A stretch of 56,047 nt of DNA from Acidimicrobiia bacterium (GCA_016871375.1 VFYY01000004.1:1-56047), one strand, 5' to 3'; shown: positions 8,333-18,010, counted from the first letter of the stretch. Notes: a model not told the origin generated them from the sequence alone. Made by a program: numbers and translations.

Positions 8333-9078
8333 GCGCCCAGAAGATCCTGATTGTGGAAGACGACGACGCGACGCAGAAGGGGCTGACCATGCTCCTGCGC
8401 GGCGACGGCTTCCACGTGAGCTCCGCGCCGGATGCGATCGCGGCGATGGTCAGCGTGCGGCGCATCAACCCCGACCTGGTGATCCTCGACCTCGGGCTGC
8501 CCGCCGGCGACGGCTTCAGCCTGCTCGAATCCATCAAGGCGCACCGGCCGTACGACCCGATCCCCACGATCGTCCTCACGGGCCGGGATCGGAAGTCCAA
8601 CGAGCAGCGCGCGACGACGGCGGGCGCCGTGGCGTTCTTCCAGAAACCGGCGGACCACGAGGAGCTGCTCTGGACCATTCGCCGGCACATCGGGCAGAAG
8701 CGGGCGACGCTGAAGAAGGTGCTGATCATCGAGGACGACCCCGACACGCAGAAGGGGCTGGCGACGCTGCTGAAAGCCGAAGGGTTCGTCGCCAACTTCG
8801 CCTCCGACGGCGCCACCGCGCTGTCGGTGGCCTCGCGCGAGGAGCCCGACGTCATCCTGCTCGACCTCGGGCTGCCGGCGGGCGACGGGTTCATCGTGCT
8901 CGACCGGCTCAAGCGCCACCCGACGCTCAACAGCGTGCCGGTGATCGTGGTCAGCGCGCGCGACGCGGAGGCGAACCGCCCGAAGGCGCTGCAGGCGGGG
9001 GCGGACGCCTATTTCCAGAAGCCGGCGGACTTCGAGGCGCTGCTGAAGGCGGTCCGCTCGGCCCTCGGAGAGGACTAG
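8329..9078 (+). CDS. Response regulator with two tandem receiver domains and no output domain
   Basis: KILIVEDDDATQKGLTMLL...LVILDLGLPAGDGF and again KVLIIEDDPDTQKGLATLL...VILLDLGLPAGDGF; ATGA overlap with the kinase. Confidence 0.93.
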   Translation: MSAQKILIVEDDDATQKGLTMLLRGDGFHVSSAPDAIAAMVSVRRINPDLVILDLGLPAGDGFSLLESIKAHRPYDPIPTIVLTGRDRKSNEQRATTAGAVAFFQKPADHEELLWTIRRHIGQKRATLKKVLIIEDDPDTQKGLATLLKAEGFVANFASDGATALSVASREEPDVILLDLGLPAGDGFIVLDRLKRHPTLNSVPVIVVSARDAEANRPKALQAGADAYFQKPADFEALLKAVRSALGED

Positions 9079-9098
9079 GATATGGGCGTGGAGCTGCC

Positions 9099-9692
9099 AT
9101 GATGCGAACGTCCGCGGCGCTCGTCCTGCTCATGACCGTGTGGCTTCCGGCCTCAGCCGGACGGCTCGCCGCGCAGGAGTGGATCGAATACACGGATCGC
9201 GCCGAGCGGTTCATGGTCAACTTCCCCGGCCAGCCGGTCGTGAGAGACGCCACGTGGGAGTCGCAGCGCGACGACGCGCTGCCGGCGCGCGTGTACCTGG
9301 CGCAGACCGGCCCGCAGCGCTATACGCTGACCGTGGTCAACCTCGCCAAGGTGGCGCAGCCATCCGACGTCAAGGGATCGGTGGCGTGGGCGGCGTGGCA
9401 GTTCCGGCAGCGCGGCGGCCAGATCACCTACGACGCCTACGCGCAGTCGGACCGCATCGAGGGCCACGAGCTCCACATCACCAACCGCGACACGACCCAG
9501 ACGTGGGTGGCGATCTACATGCTGGCCAGGCGCATGTACATCCTCGAGGCGGCCGTGCCCGCCAACTCGCCGGGCGCCGTGCACTTCCTGCAGTCGCTCA
9601 TCGTGCTCGACGAGAAGGGCCTCCGCATCCGCTACGAGATCGATTCCGACGGCAATCGCACCAGGCGTACGACGAACTTCGGCGACCAGTAG
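9099..9692 (+). CDS. Secreted hypothetical protein
   Basis: Signal-peptide-like MMRTSAALVLLMTVWLPASAGRLAAQ, then EWIEYTDRAERFMVNFPGQPVV; continuous ORF in operon-like position. Confidence 0.7.
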   Translation: MMRTSAALVLLMTVWLPASAGRLAAQEWIEYTDRAERFMVNFPGQPVVRDATWESQRDDALPARVYLAQTGPQRYTLTVVNLAKVAQPSDVKGSVAWAAWQFRQRGGQITYDAYAQSDRIEGHELHITNRDTTQTWVAIYMLARRMYILEAAVPANSPGAVHFLQSLIVLDEKGLRIRYEIDSDGNRTRRTTNFGDQ

Positions 9693-9715
9693 CCGGGGAC
9701 AACCGAGGAGGACAC

Positions 9716-12700
9716 ATGCCGGTCAGGCTCGGGCTTTGCTTCGCGTTCGTGTTTGTCTGTCTCTCGACGGCGGCCCGGGCACAGGACACCACCGCCACTC
9801 TCCTGGGCACGCTCTCCGACGCCTCGGGCAGCGTCCTTCCGGGTGTCACCGTCACGGTGACCAACGTCGGCACCTCGCAGGCGCGGACCCTCGTCACCGA
9901 CGAGAACGGCCGCTACCGCGCTCCGCTCCTGCCGCCCGGGCGCTATGAAGTGACGGCGCAGCTGCAGGGCTTCCAGACCGTCGTGCGGTCCGGCATCGGC
10001 CTCACCGTCGGCCAGGAGGCGCTCGTCAACATCCAGATGGCGCTCGGCAGCGTGACCGAGTCGATCACGGTGGAGGCGGCCGCGCCGCTCGTCGAGACGA
10101 CGACGGGCTCCATCTCCAACGTCGTCACGGAGGAGCAGCTCGGGTCGCTGCCGCTGAACGGCCGCGACTTCTCGCAGCTCGCGCTCCTGCAGCCGGGCGT
10201 CGTCGTGAGCCGCGCCAGCGCCAACTCGGCCAACGTCGGCCAGGGCATCAAGATCTCGGTGGCGGGCTCGCGCCCGAGCCAGAACATGTTCTCGCTGGAC
10301 GGGACGGCGTACAACGACGCGCTCAACAACACGCCGGCGAGCGCCAACGGCGTCATGACCGGCGTCGAGACGATCAAGGAGTTCCGCGTCGTCACCAACG
10401 CGATGAGCGCGGAGTACGGGCGCGGCGGCGGCGGCATCTTCAACGTCGTCACCAAGTCGGGCACGAACGCGTTCACCGGATCCGTCTTCGAGTTCTTCCG
10501 CGACGATGCGCTCGACGCGAAGAACTACTTCGAGGACGACAAGCCCGACTTCCGGCGGAACCAGTTCGGCGGCTCGCTCGGCGGGCCGCTCGTCCGCGAC
10601 CGCACGTTCTTCTTCACCAGCTACGAGGGGCTGCGCGAGCACAAGGGGATCACGCAGGTGGCCACGGTGCTCGACGACAACGCGCGCCGCGGCATCCTGC
10701 CGGGCCTGGCGCCCATTGCCGTCCCCGCCACGATCCAGCCGTACATCTCGCTGTACCCGGTCGCCAACGGCGAGCTGATTCGCGACGCCCGCGGCAATCC
10801 CACGGGCCTGGCCCGATACTCCAGCGTGCTGAACCGGCAGTCGACCCAGGACTTCGGGATGATCCGGGTCGATCATTCGTTCAGCTCGAGCAGCTCGCTG
10901 TTCGGCCGCTACCTGATCGACGACTCGCAGCGCGACGAGCCGGTCAACTACGCGGAGTGGCCCAGCGTGTCGCTCAACACCAAGCACGTATTGACGGTCG
11001 AGCAGCGGCAGATCCTGTCAGGCTCGGTGGTCAACGAAGCCCGCGCCGGGTTCAACCGCTCGATCCCGCGCGAGGACGTCAACCCCGTGGACCCGCGGAC
11101 CGATCTGGCGTTCGTGCCGGGCAAGATGTTCGGCGAGCTCGCCGTCACGGGGCTGACCGAGATCGGGACCGACCGCAACAACCCGAAGCGGTTCGCGCAG
11201 GACCTCTATCAGTTCACCAACCAGCTCTACGTCGTCACCGGCCGGCATGCGCTGAAGACCGGCGTGGACTGGCAGCACTTCCGCTACGACGGCAACTCCG
11301 AGAGCCGGACGCGCGGGCGCCTGCGCTTCCGCAACGTGCAGCAGTTCCTGCAGGGCGTGACGCAGCAGTTCGAGATCGCGAAGCCGGGCTCGGACTTCGA
11401 GCGCCACTACCGCCAGAACCTGGTCGGCGCCTGGCTGCAGGACGACATCAAGGTGAACGAGCAGCTGACGCTGAACGCGGGCGTGCGCTACGAGTTCGTC
11501 ACCACGCCGACCGAGCGTGACGGCAAGGTCTCGAACCTGCGCGCCCTCGGCGACCGGGCGGTCACCGTCGGCGATCCCCTGTTCCTCAACCCGACGAAGA
11601 CGCAGTTCGCGCCGCGCGTGGCGTTTGCGTGGAACGTCGGCGGGCGGGGACGCACCGCGATCCGCGGCGGCTACGGCATCTTCTACGAGGAGCCGCTCTT
11701 CCATCAGTACCGCGCGCCGATCTTCCGCGGGCTGCCCTACGTGGACCGCGCGGCGGTGAGCGCGCCGGCGCTGCCGATCAACCTGGCGAGCGTCACCGCC
11801 GGCGGCGTCCCCGAGAACGAGCTCATGGTCTACGACCTCGAGAAGAGCTACATGACGCAGTACAACGTCAACGTGCAGCGCGAGCTGCCGTGGGACAGCG
11901 CCGTCACCGTCGCCTACATGGGATCGCGCGGCAGCAACCTGCTCGGCTCCGGCGACGTCAATATCGCGGTGCCGCAGATCGTCAACGGCCGCCAGTTCTT
12001 CCCGGCCGGCTCACCCCGGCGCAACCCGGCATTCGGCACGATGCGCGCGATCCTGCAGGGGTTCCGTTCCGAGTACAACGGGCTCAGCGTCGGCTGGGTG
12101 AAGCGGCAGACCCAGGGGCTCCAGTTCCAGACGTCGTACACCTACGGCCACGGGAGGGACAACCGGTCGGGCACCGGCGGGCGTCTCGAGTCGAGGAACG
12201 GCCAGGCGCGGACGTTCGACCCGTACAACTTCGATCTCGACTGGGGCCGGTCGGACTACGACGTCCGGCACAATCTCGTCGTCAATGCGTCGTACGATCT
12301 GCCGTTCACCGGATCGCGCCTCGCGGACGGGTGGCAGGTCAGCGCGGTGGCGACAATGGCGAGCGGCGTTCCGTTCTCGCCGATCATTCCGGGCGACTCG
12401 GACCGCGACGGCAGCACCGACAACGTGAACCGGCCCGACGTCGTGCCGGGCACGTCCACGACGCCGAGCGGCGGCCGGACGCCGGAGCGGTGGTTCAACC
12501 CCGAGGCGTTCGCGTTCCCGGGGGCGGGGTTCAGGGGGAACGCCGGGCGCAACATCCTCGAGGGGCCCGGACTCGCGGTGGTCGACTTCTCGCTCGTGAA
12601 GACGCACCGGCTCGCCGGCGGCACGAGCGTGCAGCTCCGCTTCGAGGTGTTCAACCTGCTCAACCGCGCCAACTTCGACGTTCCGTTCAACGAGCCGGAC

Positions 12701-12811
12701 GGCGAAGCGGTGTTCGACGAGGCGGGTGGACGCGTGCCGACGGCGGGACGGATCTTCTCCACCGCCACCGACGCGCGTGAGGCGCAGATCGCGCTGCGAT
12801 TCGTATTTTAA
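9716..12811 (+). CDS. TonB-dependent receptor with N-terminal carboxypeptidase-regulatory-like domain
   Basis: GTLSDASGSVLPGVTVTVTNVGT...GRYRAPLLPPGRYEVTAQLQGF; plug VVTEEQLGSLPLNGRDFSQL; NVVTKSGTNAFTGSVFEFFRDD; C-terminal aromatic residue (RFVF). Confidence 0.93.
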   Translation: MPVRLGLCFAFVFVCLSTAARAQDTTATLLGTLSDASGSVLPGVTVTVTNVGTSQARTLVTDENGRYRAPLLPPGRYEVTAQLQGFQTVVRSGIGLTVGQEALVNIQMALGSVTESITVEAAAPLVETTTGSISNVVTEEQLGSLPLNGRDFSQLALLQPGVVVSRASANSANVGQGIKISVAGSRPSQNMFSLDGTAYNDALNNTPASANGVMTGVETIKEFRVVTNAMSAEYGRGGGGIFNVVTKSGTNAFTGSVFEFFRDDALDAKNYFEDDKPDFRRNQFGGSLGGPLVRDRTFFFTSYEGLREHKGITQVATVLDDNARRGILPGLAPIAVPATIQPYISLYPVANGELIRDARGNPTGLARYSSVLNRQSTQDFGMIRVDHSFSSSSSLFGRYLIDDSQRDEPVNYAEWPSVSLNTKHVLTVEQRQILSGSVVNEARAGFNRSIPREDVNPVDPRTDLAFVPGKMFGELAVTGLTEIGTDRNNPKRFAQDLYQFTNQLYVVTGRHALKTGVDWQHFRYDGNSESRTRGRLRFRNVQQFLQGVTQQFEIAKPGSDFERHYRQNLVGAWLQDDIKVNEQLTLNAGVRYEFVTTPTERDGKVSNLRALGDRAVTVGDPLFLNPTKTQFAPRVAFAWNVGGRGRTAIRGGYGIFYEEPLFHQYRAPIFRGLPYVDRAAVSAPALPINLASVTAGGVPENELMVYDLEKSYMTQYNVNVQRELPWDSAVTVAYMGSRGSNLLGSGDVNIAVPQIVNGRQFFPAGSPRRNPAFGTMRAILQGFRSEYNGLSVGWVKRQTQGLQFQTSYTYGHGRDNRSGTGGRLESRNGQARTFDPYNFDLDWGRSDYDVRHNLVVNASYDLPFTGSRLADGWQVSAVATMASGVPFSPIIPGDSDRDGSTDNVNRPDVVPGTSTTPSGGRTPERWFNPEAFAFPGAGFRGNAGRNILEGPGLAVVDFSLVKTHRLAGGTSVQLRFEVFNLLNRANFDVPFNEPDGEAVFDEAGGRVPTAGRIFSTATDAREAQIALRFVF

Positions 12812-12856
12812 CAGGGCGTGTAAGGCGGGTAGGGCGGGCAGGGCCAGTGGGATCTT

Positions 12857-12892
12857 ACTCGCCCCACCAGCCTCACTCGCCCCACCAGCCTT
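12857..12892. repeat. Two tandem copies of an 18-bp intergenic repeat
   Basis: ACTCGCCCCACCAGCCTC / ACTCGCCCCACCAGCCTT. Confidence 0.85.
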
Positions 12893-12907
12893 CAGGAGTG
12901 ACGCAGG

Positions 12908-14659
12908 ATGGCACGCTGGCATGAAGAAGGACGGGAGTGGGACGACGACCGCGGCTTCCTGAATGAGCAGCAGCTGACGGAGTGCGCCCGCGCCTACGAG
13001 CGCGAGCCGTACGCGTCGCCCGTCCCGACGCGGATGATCTCCAACGGCGAGTACATGCCGGCGCCGCAGACCGAGCAGCAGCGGCGCGTGGAAGCGCGCG
13101 TCGAGGAACTGTCGCAGGAGGCCAGCCGCAGGCTCGGGGTTGACCGCCGGCAGTTCCTCCGCAGCACCGGCGGCATGGCGGCCGCGCTCCTGGCGATGAA
13201 CGAGGTGTTCGGCCGCTTCTTCGACGTCAGCCCGATCGAGATGTTCGAGCCGGCGGCGTACGCGCAGGCGGGCGCGCCCCGGGATCTCTTCGTCTTCGAC
13301 GACCAGCTCCACTTCGTCCGCGGCACGCGCGGCGCCGTCGGCATGGGGCTGCGCGCGCTCTCGCAGGGCCCGAGCTCCGGCGCCCCGCGCAACCCGAACA
13401 ACCCGAAGGGGCTGCCCGACGAGCACGGCAACCCGTGGGCGGCGTGGAACCCGGCGCTCGTCGGCCTCCCGAACAACCCGGACAACTTCCTGCTCGTGCA
13501 GTTCATCAAGGACGTGTACCTGGACAGCCAGGTCAACGTCGGCCTCCTCAGCAACGTGACGGCAAGCGTCGTCAGCGTGGACGGCGAGCCGCAGCGGCCG
13601 CCGCGCAGCGCCCGCGACGCCATGGCCGGCGAGATGCTGACCGCGGCGCAGACCGCGGCCGCGCGCGACTTCGTGAACGAGATCTCCGGATCGACGCGCA
13701 TGCTCGCGCACGGGCTGCTCTACGTCGGGCGCGGCAACCTCGATTTCATCCAGGAGCAGATCGAGCAGAACGAGCCCGACTCGTGGAAGGGCTACAACAT
13801 CTCGAACGCCGCGAAGATCGACAACGACCCGATGAGCCCGATGCGGCAGTGGCGCCACGACGACGAGGCCGTGGCCTACCCGACGTTCGAGCTGATCAAC
13901 AGGATGTACCCGGCGCTGCGCGCGCAGAAGCCGGGGTTCAACAACATCTGCGTGCACAAGGGGCTGTCGAACGGCACGCCGGTGCGGCCGGAGATCGGCC
14001 ACCCCGCGGACCTGCCGAAGGCGGCGCGCGACTGGCCGAACCTCAACTTCATCACCTACCACGCCTGCATCCAGCCGCCGTTCTTCCTCCACGACTCGCT
14101 GCAGGAGGTCCGCTCGGGCCGGCTGCGCGACGGCGTGCCCGACATCAGCTGGACCACCGAGTACGCGCAGCTCGTGGCGCCGCTGCGGAACACCTACGCG
14201 GAGATCGGCACGACGTGGGCCTCCTCCATCGTCACGTTCCCGACGGTGGCGGCGCACATCATGGGACAGCTGATGAAGTACCTGGGACCGGACCGGATCG
14301 TCTTCGGCTCCGACTCGGTGTGGTACGGATCGCCGCAGTGGCAGATCGACGCGCTGTGGCGGTTCCAGATCCCGGAGGCGCTGCGCAGGCAGTACGGCTA
14401 CCCGGAGCTGACACAGGACGCCAAGCGCAGGATTCTCGGCCTCAACTCGGCGCGGCTCTACGGCATGGCGACCTCCGGCAATCTGCAGGAGCGCTTCAAG
14501 CCCGTGCCGCGCGACTACGAGCGGCGGATGTCCGACGGGCTCAAGAAGGTGCTCGAGCTGCCGCCGTCGCGCGCCGACAACCTCGACACGATCCGCGAAC
14601 AGTACGCGGCCGTCGGCGAAGATCCGAGCTTCACGCGCTACGGGTGGGTTCGCATATGA
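12908..14659 (+). CDS. Amidohydrolase (TIM-barrel, amidohydrolase-2-like) with internal twin-arginine segment
   Basis: RRLGVDRRQFLRSTGGMAAALLA (Tat-like) at residues ~75-95; YVGRGNLDFIQEQIEQNEPDSWKGYN, NICVHKGL, NFITYHA, IVFGSDSVWYGSPQWQIDAL. Confidence 0.82.
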   Translation: MARWHEEGREWDDDRGFLNEQQLTECARAYEREPYASPVPTRMISNGEYMPAPQTEQQRRVEARVEELSQEASRRLGVDRRQFLRSTGGMAAALLAMNEVFGRFFDVSPIEMFEPAAYAQAGAPRDLFVFDDQLHFVRGTRGAVGMGLRALSQGPSSGAPRNPNNPKGLPDEHGNPWAAWNPALVGLPNNPDNFLLVQFIKDVYLDSQVNVGLLSNVTASVVSVDGEPQRPPRSARDAMAGEMLTAAQTAAARDFVNEISGSTRMLAHGLLYVGRGNLDFIQEQIEQNEPDSWKGYNISNAAKIDNDPMSPMRQWRHDDEAVAYPTFELINRMYPALRAQKPGFNNICVHKGLSNGTPVRPEIGHPADLPKAARDWPNLNFITYHACIQPPFFLHDSLQEVRSGRLRDGVPDISWTTEYAQLVAPLRNTYAEIGTTWASSIVTFPTVAAHIMGQLMKYLGPDRIVFGSDSVWYGSPQWQIDALWRFQIPEALRRQYGYPELTQDAKRRILGLNSARLYGMATSGNLQERFKPVPRDYERRMSDGLKKVLELPPSRADNLDTIREQYAAVGEDPSFTRYGWVRI

Positions 14660-14715
14660 TTCAGCGTTCACGCAGGGGCACGGCGCCGCCCTGCCCCTGC
14701 CACATAGGAGTTCGC

Positions 14716-15573
14716 ATGGCTTTGAAGACACTGCGGGCGCTGGCGCTCGCCGCCGTGTTCGCCGCCGCCGCCCTTCCGGCCTCGGCCCAGACCACCGAGG
14801 ACCGCACGCAGGACCGCGTCGCGTTCCCGGCGCACAAGATCGTCGGCAACCTCTATTACGTCGGCACCGGCACGCTGAACTCGTACCTGATCACCACGCC
14901 GCAGGGACACATCCTCATCAACACCAACTTCGAGGAGACGGTGCCGCTGATGGAGCAGTCGCTCCAGAAGCTCGGGTTCACGTGGGCCGACGTGAAGGTC
15001 ATCCTCGGCAGCCACGCGCACGGCGATCACCAGCAGGCCAACGGCATGGTGAAGGATCTCACCGGCGGCGCGCAGGTGATGGTGATGGAACAGGACGTCC
15101 CGGCGATGAAGGGGATGAAGTCGCCCGCCGGCAAGGTGCAGGCCATCGATCGCGTGCTCAAGGACGGCGAGGTCGTCGCCTTCGGCGGGATGAACCTGAC
15201 CGCGCACCTCACGCCCGGCCACACGCGCGGCTGCACGACGTGGACGTTCCCGGTCACCGACGCCGGCCGGACCTACAACGTGCTCATCGCCTGCGGCGGC
15301 CTGCAGGAGGACGCGCGCCTCGTCGGCAACAAGAACTATCCCGAGATCGCCGACCACTTCGCGCAGAGCATCGCGAAGTACAAGACGCTCAAGCCGGACA
15401 TCTTCCTGGCGTCGCACAGCTGGTTCTTCGACCTGGCCGGCAAGTACAAGCGGCTGCAGGCGAGCGCCAACCCGAACCCGTACCTCGACGCCGCCGGCTA
15501 CCAGGCGTGGGTGGCGAACATGGAGAAGAACTGGAACACCCTCATCGCCGAGCAGAAGAAGGCCATCCAATAG
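14716..15573 (+). CDS. Metallo-beta-lactamase superfamily protein, subclass B3-like, secreted
   Basis: Signal peptide; GTGTLNSYLITTPQGHILINTNFEETVPLMEQSLQKLGF; metal motif HAHGDH; GHTRGCTTWTFPV; SHSWFF. Confidence 0.88.
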   Translation: MALKTLRALALAAVFAAAALPASAQTTEDRTQDRVAFPAHKIVGNLYYVGTGTLNSYLITTPQGHILINTNFEETVPLMEQSLQKLGFTWADVKVILGSHAHGDHQQANGMVKDLTGGAQVMVMEQDVPAMKGMKSPAGKVQAIDRVLKDGEVVAFGGMNLTAHLTPGHTRGCTTWTFPVTDAGRTYNVLIACGGLQEDARLVGNKNYPEIADHFAQSIAKYKTLKPDIFLASHSWFFDLAGKYKRLQASANPNPYLDAAGYQAWVANMEKNWNTLIAEQKKAIQ

Positions 15574-16124
15574 ACCTCGAACTCCTCGACATCCCCGATC
15601 GACGCCGCTGGAGGGCGTGGCTGCAGACGCACCACGCCTCCAGCCCCGGCGTCTGGGTCATCTTCCACAAGGCACACACCGGCAAGCCGTCGCTCGCCTA
15701 CGAGGACTTCGTCCGCGAGGCGCTCTGCTTCGGCTGGATCGACAGCCTGGGCAAGCGGCTCGACGACGACCGCTTCCTGCGCAAGGTCACGCCGCGCAGG
15801 CCCACGAGCAAGTGGTCGGATCTGAACCGCACGCGCTGGAAGGCGCTCGAGGCCGAAGGACGGCTGGCGCCGCCCGGACGCGCGGCCGCGCCGACCGCCA
15901 ACCGCTACGCGCCGCGCCCGACGATTCCGCTGCTGCCCGCCTACATCGCACAGGCGTTCAAGGCCAACGCGAAGGCGTGGGCGTTCTTCGAGGAACTGCC
16001 GCCGGGGGAGCGCCGCAACTTCGTCGTCTGGATCCACGTCGCGAAGCGGCCGGAGACGCGTGAGCGCCGCATCCGCGAGGCGGTGACGTTGCTGGCCAAA
16101 GGCAGGAGACTTGGACTCCGCTAG
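15570..16124 (+). CDS. YdeI/OmpD-associated (bacteriocin-protection) family protein; start codon unclear
   Basis: SPGVWVIFHKAHTGKPSLAYEDFVREALCFGWIDSLGKRLDDDRFLRKVTPRRPTSKWSDLNRTRW is the YdeI-family signature; no conventional start just after the MBL stop. Confidence 0.8.
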   Translation: MDLELLDIPDRRRWRAWLQTHHASSPGVWVIFHKAHTGKPSLAYEDFVREALCFGWIDSLGKRLDDDRFLRKVTPRRPTSKWSDLNRTRWKALEAEGRLAPPGRAAAPTANRYAPRPTIPLLPAYIAQAFKANAKAWAFFEELPPGERRNFVVWIHVAKRPETRERRIREAVTLLAKGRRLGLR

Positions 16125-16192
16125 AGCGGTTTCTGAAACGTCGTAGTGTCCGGCTAAAGCCGGACACTACGAAGAAGTCGAAACCGCGCTAG
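16121..16192. repeat. REP-like element, short copy E4 (single hairpin, no spacer)
   Basis: CTAGAGCGGTTTCTGAAACGTC-GTAGTGTCCGGCTAAAGCCGGACACTAC-GAAGAAGTCGAAACCGCGCTAG. Confidence 0.95.
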
Positions 16193-16296
16193 CGCGCTGA
16201 TCGACGTCGTACACGTGCCTGATACACCCGTCGATGGCGGAGACGATCAACAGGATGCTGCCGCCGGAGCCGGAGGCGTGCGGATAGAATGGCGGC

Positions 16297-16398
16297 ATGT
16301 GCCGCAACATCCGCACGCTCTTCAATTTCGATCCGCCGGCCACCGACGACGTGGCCGCCAGGGCGCGCGCCCGCGCCGCCCAGCGATTCGCCAGCTGA
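16297..16398 (+). pseudogene. DUF2277 family protein remnant, in-frame internal deletion (33 aa)
   Basis: MCRNIRTLFNFDPPATDD (diagnostic DUF2277 N-terminus) joined to VAARARARAAQRFAS (DUF2277-like C-terminus), then TGA. Confidence 0.8.
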
Positions 16399-16406
16399 CC
16401 GCGCCG

Positions 16407-16934
16407 ATGCCCGACGCCGGGTTGCACGTGCGCCGCGCGACGGCCGATGACGCCGAACGGATCGCGGCGGTGCTGCAGGCGGTCACGGCCGAGCGCGTCC
16501 ACTCCGCCATCGATCGGCCGTGGAGCGTCGCCGAGCAGCGGCGCTACCTGGCGTCGCTCTCGCCGCGCGACGCGTTCCATCTCGCCGCAACGGACACGGG
16601 CGAGGTGGTCGGCTATCAGAGCCTCGACCGCTACTCCACGGTGCTCGACTCCATGGCGCACGTCGGGCAGCTCGGGACGTTCGTACTGCCGGCCTGGCGC
16701 GGCCGCGGCGTCGGCCGCGCCCTGTTCGGAGAGACGACGCGCTTCGCGGCCGCGGCCGGCTACCGGAAATTCGTGATCGCCGTGCGCGCCTCCAACGCCT
16801 CCGCTCAGGCGTTCTACCGCCGCCTCGGGTTTGCCGACTGCGGCCGCCTGCAGGCGCAGGTCGTCATCGACGGCCGCGACGACGACGAAATCCTCATGGA
16901 GTTCTTCCTCACGATCTCCGGACCGGGTTGGTAA
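16407..16934 (+). CDS. GNAT family N-acetyltransferase
   Basis: LHVRRATADDAERIAAVL...GQLGTFVLPAWRGRGVGRALFGETTRFAAAAGYRKFVIAVRASNASAQAFYRRLGF. Confidence 0.92.
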   Translation: MPDAGLHVRRATADDAERIAAVLQAVTAERVHSAIDRPWSVAEQRRYLASLSPRDAFHLAATDTGEVVGYQSLDRYSTVLDSMAHVGQLGTFVLPAWRGRGVGRALFGETTRFAAAAGYRKFVIAVRASNASAQAFYRRLGFADCGRLQAQVVIDGRDDDEILMEFFLTISGPGW

Positions 16935-17967
16935 GCGACCCGATCTTCTCGATCGCGCACACGCCCGTGTCGCCGCCTTTCAGGTACACGGGCGGCGTCC
17001 GCCCCTCCCCCACGCCGCCGGGCGTGCCGGTGCCGAGCAGATCGCCAGGCCGCAGCGTCGAGATGTTCGACGCGTAGGTCACGAGGTCGCGCACGGTGTG
17101 CGTCATGAGCGCGGTGCTGTCGTCCTGCATCACGCTGCCGTTCAGCGTGTAGCGGACGCGCAGGTTCTGCGGATCGCCGACGAAGGCGGCGGGGACGATG
17201 AAGGGGCCGCTCGGGCCGAACGTGTCGTAGCTCTTGCTGATCAGCCAGTCGGATCCGTAGCGGCCGTCGGCGCGGTCCTCGCGGTCCGACACGTCGGTCA
17301 TCGCCATGTAGCCGAAGACGTAGTCGAGCGCGCGGTCGAGCGGCACCCGTTTTGCCTGGCGGCCGATCACCGCGACGAGCTCGCACTCGTAGTCGATCTT
17401 CTCGCGGCCCGGCGGGAGCACGATCGCGTCCCTGTCCGCAATCAGCGACGACTTCAGCTTCGGGAAGAGATACGGGTTGCCGCGCGGGTCGTTCGCCTGC
17501 CTCGTCCACAGTCCCGGAATCCCGACCCGCACCTTCTCGTCGATCACCGTCGTCGTCCCCAGGGTGCGTCCGGCCTGCGCCATCTCGTTGGCATGCTCGG
17601 CGTAGTTGCGCGCGGCCATCAGGATCGCGTCCGGATCGGGGATCGGCACCAGCGTCTTCACCTGCGCGAGCTGGAACGCGAACGAGGGCGCCTGGCGCTG
17701 CGCGTCGCCGGCGAGGCGGCCGAGTCGATCGGCCATCGCGCCGTCCCAGCCGGCGATGAGCTCGTGCAGCGTCGCCGGCGCGTTCACGTTGGCGCGCGAC
17801 AGATCGACGACCAGCGAGTCGCCGACCACCAGGCCGGCGAACGCGCGGCCGCCCTCCTGGAACATGCCGAGCTTGTACGGCGCGGGCGGGTTCTGCGCCG
17901 CGCCGCTCGAGCAGCCGGGCGCCGCCAGCGCCAGAGCCGCGACCATCCCGCCCAGGACCTTTTTCAT
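16909..17967 (-). CDS. Fumarylacetoacetate hydrolase family protein with an N-terminal export/lipoprotein-like signal
   Basis: ILMAARNYAEHANEM, DYECELVAVIG, DYVFGYMAMTDVSDRE, GTGTPGGVGEGRTPPVYLKGGD; MKKVLGGMVAALALAAPGCSSG N-terminus. Confidence 0.9.
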   Translation of the reverse strand: MKKVLGGMVAALALAAPGCSSGAAQNPPAPYKLGMFQEGGRAFAGLVVGDSLVVDLSRANVNAPATLHELIAGWDGAMADRLGRLAGDAQRQAPSFAFQLAQVKTLVPIPDPDAILMAARNYAEHANEMAQAGRTLGTTTVIDEKVRVGIPGLWTRQANDPRGNPYLFPKLKSSLIADRDAIVLPPGREKIDYECELVAVIGRQAKRVPLDRALDYVFGYMAMTDVSDREDRADGRYGSDWLISKSYDTFGPSGPFIVPAAFVGDPQNLRVRYTLNGSVMQDDSTALMTHTVRDLVTYASNISTLRPGDLLGTGTPGGVGEGRTPPVYLKGGDTGVCAIEKIGSLTNPVRRS

Positions 17968-18010
17968 GTATACCCTCGTAGAAGATCGTGATGATACCCG
18001 GAGCCATCTC

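Noticed and set aside
12011-14731. 906-aa minus-strand ORF antisense to the TonB receptor and amidohydrolase
   Set aside because: Composition (R/V/H/A/D-rich, no family motifs) is typical of antisense frames in high-GC DNA; the plus strand carries clear genes.
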